Source of the DNA: JAKQEM01 sp964391185
GTDB taxonomy: Bacteria; Patescibacteriota; Gracilibacteria; Peribacterales; Peribacteraceae
Direction: 5' to 3'
DNA length: 64,000 bases
NCBI GenBank assembly: GCA_964391185.1
Contig: CAYMIX010000001.1
Location: forward strand, 62,001 to 126,000
The translations under genes were made by a program, and so were the position numbers. The notes under the pieces were generated by a model, which was not told where the DNA came from, did no database searches, and saw only the letters and a program-made list of their open reading frames with translations. Position 1 is the stretch's first letter, and every line of letters begins with the position of its first letter. Below are positions 24,045-33,247 of the stretch, piece after piece.

Positions 24045-25844
24045 ATGGCTTTATCTGATGCAGAACTAAAGAAAATTCTTCTTGAGCAGAACTATGTTTC
24101 TGAAGAGGACATCAAGAAATCCGAAGCGATTGCCAAGGCGCACGGGTCTACCTTGAAAGATGCATTGCAGGAAATTGGGATCCTCAGCCAGGAAATTTTC
24201 GAAAGCGCGATCGCGGAGTTTTATAAGCTCCAGTATTACGATGTAGGAAGTAAGCCACCTGCACCAGAATTGGTGATGAAATTGCCAGAAGATATCGCTC
24301 GTACGTATTCGGCGATCGTTGTGGCGGAAGACAAAACGAAGGTAACAATTGCGACAAGCGACCCAACAAATACGTTTCTTGAAGAGGCTGTTCGTCAGAA
24401 CTTTGGTCAAGAGGTGGCAATTTTCCCCGATAAAGAAAGTGCTGACAATAAGCAGTCTTCTCGCAAGAGTGCTGCGCACTTTTCTTTTCGCAAAGAGAAG
24501 AAGGTAGACCGGAAGAAATTTACGGGAAAGATAGAATTCGTCTATACATCACGCAAATCGATTGAATCGTTCTTCGTGCATTACCGCAAGCCGCTTGCGA
24601 CTCGTTTTCAGCAGATTATCGATGCGAATAAGAAGGTGGCTCCGGAAATTTTGGAAGAAATTTTCAACGACGCTATCGGGCTTCGCGCATCAGATATTCA
24701 CTTCGAACCACAGGAAAAAACAGTTGTTGTTCGCTTCCGCGTTGACGGCGTGCTTCATGAGGCTGGTCGTATTCCGCGTGAGTATTACGAAGGTGTTGTG
24801 AACCGTATGAAGATCGCCGCTAACTTGCACATCGATGAGCACTTTGCGGCTCAGGATGGAGCCATTCGTTATGACACCGGCAATGGAACGATGGATATTC
24901 GCGTTTCTATTGTGCCGATTGTCGATGGTGAAAAGATCGTGCTGCGCTTGCTTTCAGAATACGTTCGCACGCTCACGCTCGCTGACCTTGGCTTCTCCGA
25001 TACGAACCGTGAGACACTCGAACGTGCTTCGCACAAACCATTCGGCATGATTCTTACGACAGGCCCTACGGGATCTGGAAAATCAACAACGCTGTACGCT
25101 CTCCTCAAGCTCCGCAATCACCCAGATGTGAACATCTCCACCATTGAAGATCCGGTGGAATACAAAGTGCCGGGCATCAACCACATTCAGGTGAATACAG
25201 AAACACAGCTGACATTCGCAAATGGTCTCCGCGCTCTCATGCGTCAGGACCCAAACGTGATCCTCGTCGGAGAAATCCGCGATGGTGAAACAGCAAGCAT
25301 TGCAGTGAATGCGGCGCTTACTGGTCATTTGCTCTTCTCCACGCTCCACGCAAATGACGCCGTCACATCTGTGCCACGCCTCCTCGAAATGGGCGTCGAA
25401 CCGTTCCTTCTCGCATCTACTCTTGAAGTCATTATTGCGCAGCGTCTGGTGCGTCGCATTTGCCCCCATTGTCGTTACAGCTACACCGTTTCAGCCGCTG
25501 AAGTTCCGAAGCTCTTCAAGCATGCAGAAAAGTTCTTTGGCAAAGGCTCTCAGCAATTGTATAAAGGTAAGGGCTGTGAATCGTGTGGTGGTATTGGTTA
25601 CTCCGGTCGTGTTGCTATTCACGAATTGCTCGAGGTAACGCCTGAAGTGGAAGCACTTATTGTGAAGCGTGCATCCAGCGCAGAAATCCAAGTGGCTGCG
25701 CGTAAGAATGGAATGGAATCGCTCTTCGAAGATGGCTTTAAAAAAGTAGAAACAGGTGTGACGACAATGGAAGAACTTCTCCGTGTTGCGAACCCGCCAG
25801 ATTCACCAGTCTCAAAACCAAATGCCAACAAACGAAAAAACTAA
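24045..25844 (+). CDS. pilB: Type IV pilus assembly ATPase PilB
   Basis: The 599-aa GspE-family hexameric ATPase drives pilus extension. The N-terminal GspE_N/MshEN-like domain (residues about 1-150) is followed by the core 'DIHFEPQEKTVVVRFRVDG', Walker A 'GPTGSGKST' (about 340), Walker B region 'LRALMRQDPNVILVGEIRDG' and 'TGHLLFSTLHAND'. A zinc site 'CPHC ... CESC' spans about 473-514. pilC overlaps its end by 23 nt, implying translational coupling. No retraction ATPase (PilT) is in the window. Confidence 0.96.
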   Translation: MALSDAELKKILLEQNYVSEEDIKKSEAIAKAHGSTLKDALQEIGILSQEIFESAIAEFYKLQYYDVGSKPPAPELVMKLPEDIARTYSAIVVAEDKTKVTIATSDPTNTFLEEAVRQNFGQEVAIFPDKESADNKQSSRKSAAHFSFRKEKKVDRKKFTGKIEFVYTSRKSIESFFVHYRKPLATRFQQIIDANKKVAPEILEEIFNDAIGLRASDIHFEPQEKTVVVRFRVDGVLHEAGRIPREYYEGVVNRMKIAANLHIDEHFAAQDGAIRYDTGNGTMDIRVSIVPIVDGEKIVLRLLSEYVRTLTLADLGFSDTNRETLERASHKPFGMILTTGPTGSGKSTTLYALLKLRNHPDVNISTIEDPVEYKVPGINHIQVNTETQLTFANGLRALMRQDPNVILVGEIRDGETASIAVNAALTGHLLFSTLHANDAVTSVPRLLEMGVEPFLLASTLEVIIAQRLVRRICPHCRYSYTVSAAEVPKLFKHAEKFFGKGSQQLYKGKGCESCGGIGYSGRVAIHELLEVTPEVEALIVKRASSAEIQVAARKNGMESLFEDGFKKVETGVTTMEELLRVANPPDSPVSKPNANKRKN

Positions 25845-27852
25845 AGCACCTAAAGTGCAAAAAGGCTCTTCTGGCATCATCTCTGTGCTAGAGAAGGTGG
25901 TACCGTTTCTTTTTGCGAAAAAGAAAAAGCAAGAAGAGATTCGCAAGGCACAGGAACGTATCGATAATACGCCTGTAAAAAAGACAGTGCACAAAGTAGT
26001 GGCTTCTAAAAAAGTAACGAAAAAATCATCTCCAAAAAAGTCGGTTTCTACGAAGTCAGTTCGCCAAGCAGTTGCAACATTGGAAGCTCGCAAAATCGTG
26101 AAGAAATTAGATGAACTTTCGGTCGATCTGGAACCATCAGCAGTCGCACCAAAGCCAGAAAAGAAGCTCAAAGGAGCGTTTGTTTTGAAGGAAGAGAAAA
26201 AGCCTGAAGATGCGAATGAAATCAAAGCAGAACTACTTGCGGAAGAAGATGCTTTCTTGGAAAAAGCTGTACAGAAAAAAGTAGAGGCAGCTCCGACGAA
26301 GACATCGAAAGTATGGGCGATGTTAAACATGCGTCTGTTCGAGAAAGATCCATTGGCACATATTGATACACAAAAAAAGCCCGTGCTCACAGAAAAAAAT
26401 ATCGCAGAAGATTCATTCCTAAGTCGTACCGAACAGAAGAAGCCTACAGATGTCGTGGGAACAGTTGCCGAAAAAGAAGAAGTGTCAGACATGGAAGAGG
26501 TCACGAGTGGAGCAGCAAAGACTGTCGGAGAAAAAAATGAACAAAAGAAAGGCCGTATGCTCTCAGCAGCGGACCTTCAGAAGGAAACGCGTGAGGCCAA
26601 GGAAGCTGCCAAGCGTCTCGAAAAAGAAGTGAAGGAAATAAAGAAAGAAATGAAAATGGGCGAGAAAGATCGCGAGAAGGACATGGAGGAATTGGAAAAG
26701 AAGCGTCAGGTGGATGCGAAGACTGCAGAAGAAGCAGTGCCACATAGGAAAGTTGCTGCTGTAAAACGCAGCGGTCTCTCTAAATTTTTCGCATCAGTGG
26801 GACACATTGGGCTTGGTAAAGAGCGCATGCGCTTCGTGCAGAACCTTGCGACAATGCTCAATGCTGGCTTGCCGCTCATCGATTCGCTCAAGACATTGCA
26901 GCTCGAGACGCGTGCAAAACCAATGCGCAAAGTGTTGCAGCACATTCTCGATTCCGTCGAAAACGGAAGCGCTCTCTGGCGCGCGATGGACGAACAGGAT
27001 CTGTTCTCGCTCCATGCGATCGCGCTTGTTCGCATCGGTGAAGAAGCTGGTAACCTCGCGCAAAATGTTGAGTATCTTGCTATCCAGGAAGAGAAAGATC
27101 ACGAACTTCGTTCCAAGGTAAAAATGGCGATGATCTATCCAACAATCGTGATGACGATCATGTTCATTATCGTGATCGGCCTTGGCATGTTCGTGCTGCC
27201 AAACCTGATCGGTGTTTTATACTCGTTGAATGTCGAATTGCCGCTTGTTACGCGCATTGTGATCGCGTTCTCGAATATGTTTACCACCTATGGTGCCGTT
27301 GCAGTTCCTGCGAGCATGTTTGGATTTTTCGCGCTCATTATCATTGCAAAGTACACGCCGCTTAAGCGCGTATTCCAGTGGATGATGTTCAAGGTTCCGG
27401 GTATTGGAAGCCTTGCCCGCGAAGCGACCATTGCACGCTTTGGCGTTATCCTCGGAGGTCTCCTCAAGGCGGGAGTGCCAGTAATAGAAGCGATGCAGTC
27501 ACTCGTCGAAGTCACCCCGATTGTTTCGTATCGAAAGTTGTATTCACGCATGCTTGATCATATCGCCATTGGAGATTCGTTCAGCAAGAGTTTTGCTGCT
27601 ATCAAGGGAAGCCAAAAGTTGCTGCCACCATCTGTGCAGCAGCTCGTTATCACCGGTGAAAAGTCCGGCGCGCTCAGTGAAATTATGCTCAAAGTTGCAG
27701 ATATCTACGATAAAAAAGCGACAGAAACTGCACAAAAACTGCCGGTGATTTTGGAGCCAATTCTCCTGCTCTTTATCGGAGGACTCGTTGGTACGATTGC
27801 GTTTGCGATTATCGTGCCGATTTACTCGATTGTGGGAAATGTCGGACGCTAA
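25822..27852 (+). CDS. pilC: Type IV pilus inner-membrane platform protein PilC with long charged N-terminal extension
   Basis: The protein is 676 aa from ATG at 25822. The last about 340 residues are a normal PilC/GspF platform with two repeated cytoplasmic domains ('FVQNLATMLNAGLPLIDSLK', 'FGVILGGLLKAGVPVIEAMQ') and three membrane helices ('MIYPTIVMTIMFIIVIGLGM', 'FGFFALIIIAKY', 'LEPILLLFIGGLVGTIAFAI'). The first about 330 residues are Lys/Glu/Ala-rich, low in hydrophobics and partly coiled coil ('EAKEAAKRLEKEVKEIKKEM'). This extension is unusual: PilC is commonly about 400 aa. It may dock PilB or a cytoplasmic scaffold. Confidence 0.92.
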   Translation: MPTNEKTKAPKVQKGSSGIISVLEKVVPFLFAKKKKQEEIRKAQERIDNTPVKKTVHKVVASKKVTKKSSPKKSVSTKSVRQAVATLEARKIVKKLDELSVDLEPSAVAPKPEKKLKGAFVLKEEKKPEDANEIKAELLAEEDAFLEKAVQKKVEAAPTKTSKVWAMLNMRLFEKDPLAHIDTQKKPVLTEKNIAEDSFLSRTEQKKPTDVVGTVAEKEEVSDMEEVTSGAAKTVGEKNEQKKGRMLSAADLQKETREAKEAAKRLEKEVKEIKKEMKMGEKDREKDMEELEKKRQVDAKTAEEAVPHRKVAAVKRSGLSKFFASVGHIGLGKERMRFVQNLATMLNAGLPLIDSLKTLQLETRAKPMRKVLQHILDSVENGSALWRAMDEQDLFSLHAIALVRIGEEAGNLAQNVEYLAIQEEKDHELRSKVKMAMIYPTIVMTIMFIIVIGLGMFVLPNLIGVLYSLNVELPLVTRIVIAFSNMFTTYGAVAVPASMFGFFALIIIAKYTPLKRVFQWMMFKVPGIGSLAREATIARFGVILGGLLKAGVPVIEAMQSLVEVTPIVSYRKLYSRMLDHIAIGDSFSKSFAAIKGSQKLLPPSVQQLVITGEKSGALSEIMLKVADIYDKKATETAQKLPVILEPILLLFIGGLVGTIAFAIIVPIYSIVGNVGR

Positions 27853-27888
27853 TTGTTAACTAGTTAACTCGTTAATTAGTTAATTCGT
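27853..27888. repeat. AT-rich TTAACTAGTTAAC repeat copy
   Basis: GTTAACTAGTTAACTCGTTA then ATTAGTTAATTC directly after the pilC stop; related to 3975-4032. Confidence 0.55.
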
Positions 27889-28051
27889 GCTTCGAAGAAT
27901 GAATGAACGAACCACAAAATTTCGCAGTCTTCTGTTTGAGATGAGATTACATTTTCGAAGTGTCATATGGTCAAGCCTGATTTGCATTCTATGATCAGCA
28001 GAGTGGAGTGATCGGGATACAATGGCGAGCATCCTCCTTCCCTTTTAGTTT

Positions 28052-29344
28052 ATGAAGCGTCCTTCGTCTCCGCTCAGGATGACATCTGGATTTGCATTAC
28101 TGGAAGTCATTCTCGTTGTCGGCATCATCGGTGCTGTTACAGGAATGGCTGTTCCTCTCTATCGTGATTATCAAATTCGAAATGACTTAAACGTCGCGAC
28201 GGAACAAGTCACACAAGGCCTCGCGCGTGCACGTTTGCTCGCACAATCGGGTCAGGATGATGATGGCTGGGGATTCTATGTGCCAGCCGGCGTGCTCTAC
28301 AAAGGTGGAAGCTACGAGACTCGCGATACAAATTTCGATGAGACATACCCAATGCCATCAACAATTACCTTCACGGGATTGTATGAAGTTGCGTATTCCA
28401 AACTAAGGGGCCAGCCAAGTGCAACAGGAGGGATTACGCTTACAGCCCTAAACAGAGAACAGCGAACTGTAGAAATTAGAGTGGAAAAAGAAGCGGTAGC
28501 TGTGGTGGAGAGCGATTCACTGACGATTTGTCACCTACCTCCAGGAAATCCTGAAAACAGGCATAGCATTGTTATTTCTGAATCTGCATGGCCAGAACAC
28601 CGCGATAATCATGGTGACACTCTTGGTGCATGTCCTGGTGCAAGCAGTGCAGCCGCAAGCAGCGTGGCAAGCTCTACTGCAAGCTCGACGGTTTCGAGTA
28701 TGGCCGCAAGTTCTGCAGTAAGCAGTGGTGGAGGCGGGGGCGGAGGTAGTGCTAGCTCTGCCACATGTGAAGATCGCTTCAGTGTTGCAGCCGATGGAAC
28801 CATCACTACTACAGGTAACTTGAGTGTTCGTTTTGATTCGTTAGGGGCACAATTCGGTTATGGCAATGGTGGACCGGTTGTTCCCGTGACAGTCGCTTAC
28901 CGCAAAAAGAACAGCGGCAGCTGGACAAACCTCTTCAGTGGTAATCAGATCAACGGAACAGGAGGTGCTACACAGACAGTTACGAACTTTAAAAACAACG
29001 ACAAGGTGATTGTGAAGATGCGCGGTTACTATCGCCAAAATGGTTGGCTGTCGTATGATCGAACTATTTACAGTAATGATAATTCGAAGAGCATCATGGT
29101 ATTGCGGAATGGTGATAATGCTCCGACTATTTCCGGTTCAAACGGGCAGCAGAGTATCTCCACATTGCTTCAGCCCATCACGGTGAACGGCAAGATCAGC
29201 ATTGGTACATATGATGCGGTAATGATCGGCGACTTCAACCGTCAGGATTGCAGCTCATGCTCGAATAACTTCTGCTCCAACTGCACGGGAGTGGATTACC
29301 AGGATGGTGTAGTGTTGGTGAAATTCCTTACGCCTTCTTGTTAA
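28052..29344 (+). CDS. Type IV prepilin-like surface protein with Ser-rich linker
   Basis: A 430-aa protein. The prepilin signal 'SGFALLEVILVVGIIGAV' gives cleavage after Gly13 with Phe at +1 and Glu at +5. The pilin-type head is followed by a cysteine motif seen in many uncultured bacterial surface proteins ('TICHLPPGNPENRHSIVIS' ... 'HGDTLGACPG'), a Ser/Ala linker (about 200-240) ending in a seven-Gly run, and a Cys-containing beta-rich C-terminal domain ('DCSSCSNNFCSNC'). It is probably a minor pilin carrying an adhesive or binding head. The leader codons match a dispersed repeat (see findings). Confidence 0.8.
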   Translation: MKRPSSPLRMTSGFALLEVILVVGIIGAVTGMAVPLYRDYQIRNDLNVATEQVTQGLARARLLAQSGQDDDGWGFYVPAGVLYKGGSYETRDTNFDETYPMPSTITFTGLYEVAYSKLRGQPSATGGITLTALNREQRTVEIRVEKEAVAVVESDSLTICHLPPGNPENRHSIVISESAWPEHRDNHGDTLGACPGASSAAASSVASSTASSTVSSMAASSAVSSGGGGGGGSASSATCEDRFSVAADGTITTTGNLSVRFDSLGAQFGYGNGGPVVPVTVAYRKKNSGSWTNLFSGNQINGTGGATQTVTNFKNNDKVIVKMRGYYRQNGWLSYDRTIYSNDNSKSIMVLRNGDNAPTISGSNGQQSISTLLQPITVNGKISIGTYDAVMIGDFNRQDCSSCSNNFCSNCTGVDYQDGVVLVKFLTPSC

Positions 29345-29454
29345 CAAATTCTCTCCGGACCCTCAATACTCCCAGCGCCCTCCTTACCTCTCAGGTAATG
29401 GGGGTATTGGGTGTAAGGGGAGTATGGAGAGTGTGATACGATTACAACCGTCGC

Positions 29455-30924
29455 ATGATTCGTTTGAAACTCTCACGACGGCATTCAGGCTTTCTCCTTT
29501 TGGAAGTGCTCGTCGGCATCACTGTGTTTGCGTTGTTTTCATCAGCGATTGGCTTCACGTTGTTGTACGGCCAAGAAAGTACGATCAATTCTGGAGATAG
29601 AGTAAGAGCAACGTATCTCACAGAAAAAGCGTTGGAGGCTACGCGTGCAATTCGTGATGCATCATTTTCATCGGTCACTACAGGCGCGCATGGTGTGTAT
29701 ATCAATCCTACGACGAAGAAGTGGTCCTTCACGGGATCATCCATCACGAACTCAGGAGGATTTGTCACACGTGTAACGATCTCTCAAATTACTTCTGATT
29801 GGATGCGTGCAACGGGCCTCACCACGTGGAAGCGCGGATACAATCGCTCCGGAAGCGTGCTCATCGTCTCGGAACTTTCGGATTGGCGCACTGCTAGGAG
29901 CATAGGCAACTGGTCGAGTATTTCGGTGGAAGGTACATATACCGATGGCGGCACACCACTCTTCAATAACCTCGCGACGTGGTCTGGGTCGTATGCATTC
30001 CTCACGTATCCTGCGAGCCCAGGACTTCAAGTCATTGATATCCGCACACTCACAGCTCCAGCTCGTGTGAATGCGTCATTTTCACTCGGAACAAGTGCGT
30101 ATGCGGTCGCACTTCGCGGTTCGGTTTTGTATGTTGCGACAGGCGATAGCACACAAGAAATCCGTGCGTACAACATCGCCTCTCCTACAACATTCGCAGC
30201 AGCACAACTGATTGGAAGTTATAACGTTCCTGGCTCTGCTCGTGTGCGTTCGTTACTTGTCTCGGGCAATACGCTGTATGCAGGAACCACGGCCAGTGCC
30301 GTAGGAGGAGAGTCAGAATTCTATTCGTTCAGAGTGACGTCTGCCGGTGGCATCACATTGCTTGATACCATAAATGATGATTCTACTACTGTTCAATCGA
30401 TCGCGCTTTCGGGAACTGCTGCATACCTCGCGAGCTCGATGGATACATCGGAAATTCGTGTCGTGAATGTCGCGAGCGGATCGAATATCACGTTGGTTGG
30501 AGGCTACAATCTTTCAGATCGTACAGTTGATACAATGTCGATTGCGATCAGCGGAACGTCGGCGCTTGTAGGTTCCCAAAAATTATCGTCATTGGAAGAA
30601 GTGGTATTGCTCGATCTGGAGACGGGCGGCGTTCCCAGTCCCCCGCCAGGTCCGTGGTATCACGAAGGAAGCGGAAGCGTCGTCGGGCTCGCGATGGATC
30701 CTTCCCGTTGTTATGGTTTCGTGAGCGCTCTCTCCAACAGAAAAGCATTCCAAGTATTCAACGTGCGCAACAAATCCACGCTCGCAGAACTCACGACCTA
30801 TACTTCTACCACTGGCGTGGGCCGGGGCCTCGTGTATGACCTCATCAGAGACCGCGTGTATCTCATCACCGATAGATCGTTACTTGTTATGAAACCTGCT
30901 ACTGCCACCGGCGTATGCCCATGA
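29455..30924 (+). CDS. Prepilin-like protein with beta-propeller-type (LVIVD-like) domain
   Basis: A 489-aa protein. 'HSGFLLLEVLVGITVFALFS' is a type IV prepilin leader and helix (Gly/Phe, Glu at +5), and the PilV-like region 'YLTEKALEATRAIRDASFSS' follows. From about residue 165 the sequence cycles through strands such as 'GTYTDGGTPLFNNLATWSGS', 'AYAVALRGSVLYVATGD' and 'SLLVSGNTLYAGT', as in LVIVD/propeller repeats. It is likely a tip-located minor pilin with a propeller head. It overlaps the next gene by 10 nt, so the minor pilins form one operon. Confidence 0.82.
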   Translation: MIRLKLSRRHSGFLLLEVLVGITVFALFSSAIGFTLLYGQESTINSGDRVRATYLTEKALEATRAIRDASFSSVTTGAHGVYINPTTKKWSFTGSSITNSGGFVTRVTISQITSDWMRATGLTTWKRGYNRSGSVLIVSELSDWRTARSIGNWSSISVEGTYTDGGTPLFNNLATWSGSYAFLTYPASPGLQVIDIRTLTAPARVNASFSLGTSAYAVALRGSVLYVATGDSTQEIRAYNIASPTTFAAAQLIGSYNVPGSARVRSLLVSGNTLYAGTTASAVGGESEFYSFRVTSAGGITLLDTINDDSTTVQSIALSGTAAYLASSMDTSEIRVVNVASGSNITLVGGYNLSDRTVDTMSIAISGTSALVGSQKLSSLEEVVLLDLETGGVPSPPPGPWYHEGSGSVVGLAMDPSRCYGFVSALSNRKAFQVFNVRNKSTLAELTTYTSTTGVGRGLVYDLIRDRVYLITDRSLLVMKPATATGVCP

Positions 30925-31337
30925 TCATCGCACGCGTACACAACGGCTATATCTTTCTGCTCACTGTTCTAGTGGTTGGAGCAATTGCGTCTGCAACAGC
31001 AGTTTCCTTGTTACTCTTAGGCTGGGCAGCAGAACAAAACGGAATACTCATCGTCCAATCGGGACAAGCGTACGAATATGCGCACACATGTGCAGAGCGT
31101 GCACTACGGTCTCTTCGGTCTGATGTTGGGTATATCGGCAGTGGTTCGATTACCTTTAGCAGAGGAACGTGTGCGATCCATGCAATCGGTGGAGAAGGCA
31201 ACGAAAACAGAAATATTTGTGTCGAAGGATTTAGCGGAAGTAGTACACACCGTATGCAGCTTGATGTTGCGCAGCTTTTGCCATCCGTGATTATTCGACA
31301 ATGGGAAGAAGTTGATTCTTTCACCGATTGCCCATGA
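30915..31337 (+). CDS. PilX-like minor pilin / pilus accessory protein
   Basis: A 140-aa protein starting MPMIIARVHNGYIFLLTVLV (an internal Met at 30921 is also possible). One long N-terminal hydrophobic helix lacks the Glu5 of true pilins ('GYIFLLTVLVVGAIASATAV'), as in PilX/GspK-like proteins. Short Cys-containing globular part ('TCAERALRSLRSDVG', 'ENRNICVEGFSG'). The gene is tightly packed between two pilin-like genes, with 4-nt overlap (ATGA) at its 3' end. The subfamily assignment is tentative. Confidence 0.72.
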   Translation: MPMIIARVHNGYIFLLTVLVVGAIASATAVSLLLLGWAAEQNGILIVQSGQAYEYAHTCAERALRSLRSDVGYIGSGSITFSRGTCAIHAIGGEGNENRNICVEGFSGSSTHRMQLDVAQLLPSVIIRQWEEVDSFTDCP

Positions 31338-31969
31338 AGCACGTATTGCGTGGCCAACGGGGAACAACGCTGATCGAATTATTGATCTACCTCGCAGTAT
31401 TATCGTTGATTGCTGCTGTTGCATTGCCGATGTTGTTCTCTGCGACGGAAAATAGACTTTTGCAGCAAACAATTTCTATTGTGGAACAAAATGGAACGCA
31501 GATTTTGCAAAACGCATCGCTGCGTATTCGTCATGCTGAACGCATTCTGGATCCTGCAATGGGACAAACAGGATCGGTGCTGACACTCCAAACGGGGTCG
31601 GGTACGACCAATCCAACGATTATTGGTATGAATGCGAGTGGCACTATTGTTATCATCGAACATGCGATTAGTGAGCTCATCAGCAGTCCGCAGGTGGCTA
31701 TTCAAGATTTTCTCGTGCGCAATACGTCGACATCTGCCACGCGCCAAAGTGTGACGATTTCATTCCGCGTTTCGCGCACCATTCGTTTACAAATGCCGCA
31801 CAGTTATGCACAACGATTCGAAGAAACCTTCACTTTACTCCCCAACGATCTCCCCGTCGGAGCAGCATGTGGATGTGCTTCTCCAAGTTGCGAAGGGAAC
31901 GATGTCTATGGCTGGGATGTCTGTGAAAGTGGTAGTTGTTTCCATGCAACAGAAGAGATTCGATGTTAG
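31334..31969 (+). CDS. Type IV minor pilin (PilW/pseudopilin-like)
   Basis: ATG at 31334 overlaps the previous stop (ATGA); MKHVLRGQRGTTLIELLIYL is a prepilin leader with Gly/Thr processing site and Glu5. The 211-aa product has the long hydrophobic helix ('LIYLAVLSLIAAVALPMLF'), a beta-rich head, and a Cys-rich C-terminus ('GAACGCASPSCEG', 'DVCESGSCFHATEEIRC') likely held by disulfides. It ends the minor-pilin operon; pilA follows with its own promoter. Confidence 0.85.
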   Translation: MKHVLRGQRGTTLIELLIYLAVLSLIAAVALPMLFSATENRLLQQTISIVEQNGTQILQNASLRIRHAERILDPAMGQTGSVLTLQTGSGTTNPTIIGMNASGTIVIIEHAISELISSPQVAIQDFLVRNTSTSATRQSVTISFRVSRTIRLQMPHSYAQRFEETFTLLPNDLPVGAACGCASPSCEGNDVYGWDVCESGSCFHATEEIRC

Positions 31970-32032
31970 TGACTTGTAGAGTCATGTTTTATTGACGCGT
32001 CAAGACAAAAAAAACCTAACTTCTGAGGAATT

Positions 32033-32103
32033 GTTATAATACCGTCCGCTTCGAGAACGGAATTTTCCGTTCATCACTTCCATCATTTCCTCCCTATCTG
32101 TTT
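32033..32103 (+). promoter_or_regulatory. pilA promoter and structured leader
   Basis: Extended -10 TGTTATAAT (32032-32040) is followed by a leader of about 57 nt that contains a perfect hairpin (GAACGGAA / TTCCGTTC, about 32052-32071). The long structured leader contrasts with the leaderless genes around it and may stabilise an abundant mRNA. Confidence 0.6.
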
Positions 32104-32562
32104 ATGCGCACTTCTCCACAGATGAGGAAGGGGTTCACACTCATCGAACTTCTTCTCGTCATCGGTATCATCGCCATCTTGGCATCTATCGTTATCGTTG
32201 CTATCAACCCAACGAAACAACTCGGTGATGCACGCGATGCACAGCGAAGGTCCGACGTTAACACAATCCTTAATGCTGTTTATCAGTACGCAATCGATAA
32301 CAACGGTAACTTGCCAACAGGTATCGACACGACGAACCGCAAGATCTGCCAGTCCGGTATCACTGCAGGTGAAATCACAGCTGCAAGCTGCTTGAGCCTC
32401 GACGCTCTTACAGGTTCCTACCTTGTTCGCATCCCAGTTGATCCACAAGTTACTGCTACAGGTACAGGTACACGCTACACAATCGTTCAGGATGTGAACG
32501 GCCGCGTTACTGTTGCTGCTTACGGTGCTGAACAGACAACGTCGATCACGGTTACTCGGTAA
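32104..32562 (+). CDS. pilA: Major type IV pilin PilA
   Basis: A 152-aa protein. Leader MRTSPQMRKG, then FTLIELLLVIGIIAILASIV, the classic N-methylated helix with Glu5. Short alpha/beta head with two Cys ('RKICQSGITAG', 'AASCLSLDALTG') and C-terminal 'RVTVAAYGAEQ'. It has its own extended -10 promoter, structured leader and strong terminator, and codon use is more biased than in neighbours (mostly -c ending codons), all fitting a highly expressed major subunit. Closely similar to the gene at 32716. Confidence 0.93.
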   Translation: MRTSPQMRKGFTLIELLLVIGIIAILASIVIVAINPTKQLGDARDAQRRSDVNTILNAVYQYAIDNNGNLPTGIDTTNRKICQSGITAGEITAASCLSLDALTGSYLVRIPVDPQVTATGTGTRYTIVQDVNGRVTVAAYGAEQTTSITVTR

Positions 32563-32580
32563 TCGTTTTCTTACGACTTC

Positions 32581-32609
32581 AAATGCCCTCGTAACCCGGG
32601 GGCATTTTT
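32581..32609 (+). terminator. pilA terminator
   Basis: AAATGCCC pairs with GGGGCATTT, followed by a T-run. Confidence 0.85.
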
Positions 32610-32715
32610 GTATTAAGGGGAAAGTATTATGGGATACGGAATGTGATTGCTTAATACGTAATACTTTGCCCATATCCCCTGTTGTACCTTAAGAGCTATT
32701 GATAAAATCATCACC

Positions 32716-33150
32716 ATGAACCGACGAGGTTTCACATTAATAGAATTATTGTTAGTGATGGGGCTGATGGCGGCTCTTGCCAGCATCGTTATTACTGCGA
32801 TCAATCCAACACGCCAGCTTGCCGGTGGCAAAGATGCTAAGCGGACAGCTGATGTGAATACCATTATTAACGCTGTATATCAGTACAGTATTGATCATGC
32901 AGGAAATTATCCGCCCACACTTCTCCTGGGTCCCGCGCGTGGTATTTGTAAAACAGGCGTTGCCACTTGCAATAATGGTATCGATTTGGACGTGCTTAGT
33001 GGTGCGTATTTGGTTTCTATTCCAGTCGACCCTGCAGCAAGCGAAACCGGTACGGGAACTGAGTATTTTATCGAACGGTTGGTGAACGGTCGTTTGCATG
33101 TTGAGGCTCCTTTGGCGGAGGGGGATAATCCTATCTCTGTGACCCGATAA
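32716..33150 (+). CDS. Second PilA-type pilin (paralogue)
   Basis: A 144-aa protein. MNRRG/FTLIELLLVMGLMAAL is the prepilin signal. Aligns along its length with PilA at 32104 ('AINPTRQLAGGKDAKRTADV' versus 'AINPTKQLGDARDAQRRSDV'; shared 'GTGTEYFI/GTGTRYTI' and the ISVTR/ITVTR end). Codon use is less biased, so it is likely less expressed. TGATAAAAT lies 7 nt before the ATG, a leaderless promoter. It may be an alternative or minor subunit from a gene duplication. Confidence 0.9.
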   Translation: MNRRGFTLIELLLVMGLMAALASIVITAINPTRQLAGGKDAKRTADVNTIINAVYQYSIDHAGNYPPTLLLGPARGICKTGVATCNNGIDLDVLSGAYLVSIPVDPAASETGTGTEYFIERLVNGRLHVEAPLAEGDNPISVTR

Positions 33151-33220
33151 AAGGCAGAGAATTGCCTATTCGCGATACAATACATCGATTGTATCCATGG
33201 TAAAAACGGCTCTTTTTTGG

Positions 33221-33247
33221 TATAATAGAGAGAAATAGTAATTTCTC
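33221..33247 (+). promoter_or_regulatory. Promoter and short hairpin leader of the histidine kinase gene
   Basis: Extended -10 TGGTATAAT ends at 33226. A short inverted repeat (AGAAAT / ATTTCT, 33231-33246) sits between it and the ATG. Confidence 0.5.

Noticed and set aside
27901..27996. 31-codon ORF after pilC
   Set aside because: Short, no start signals, no recognisable features; probably chance.
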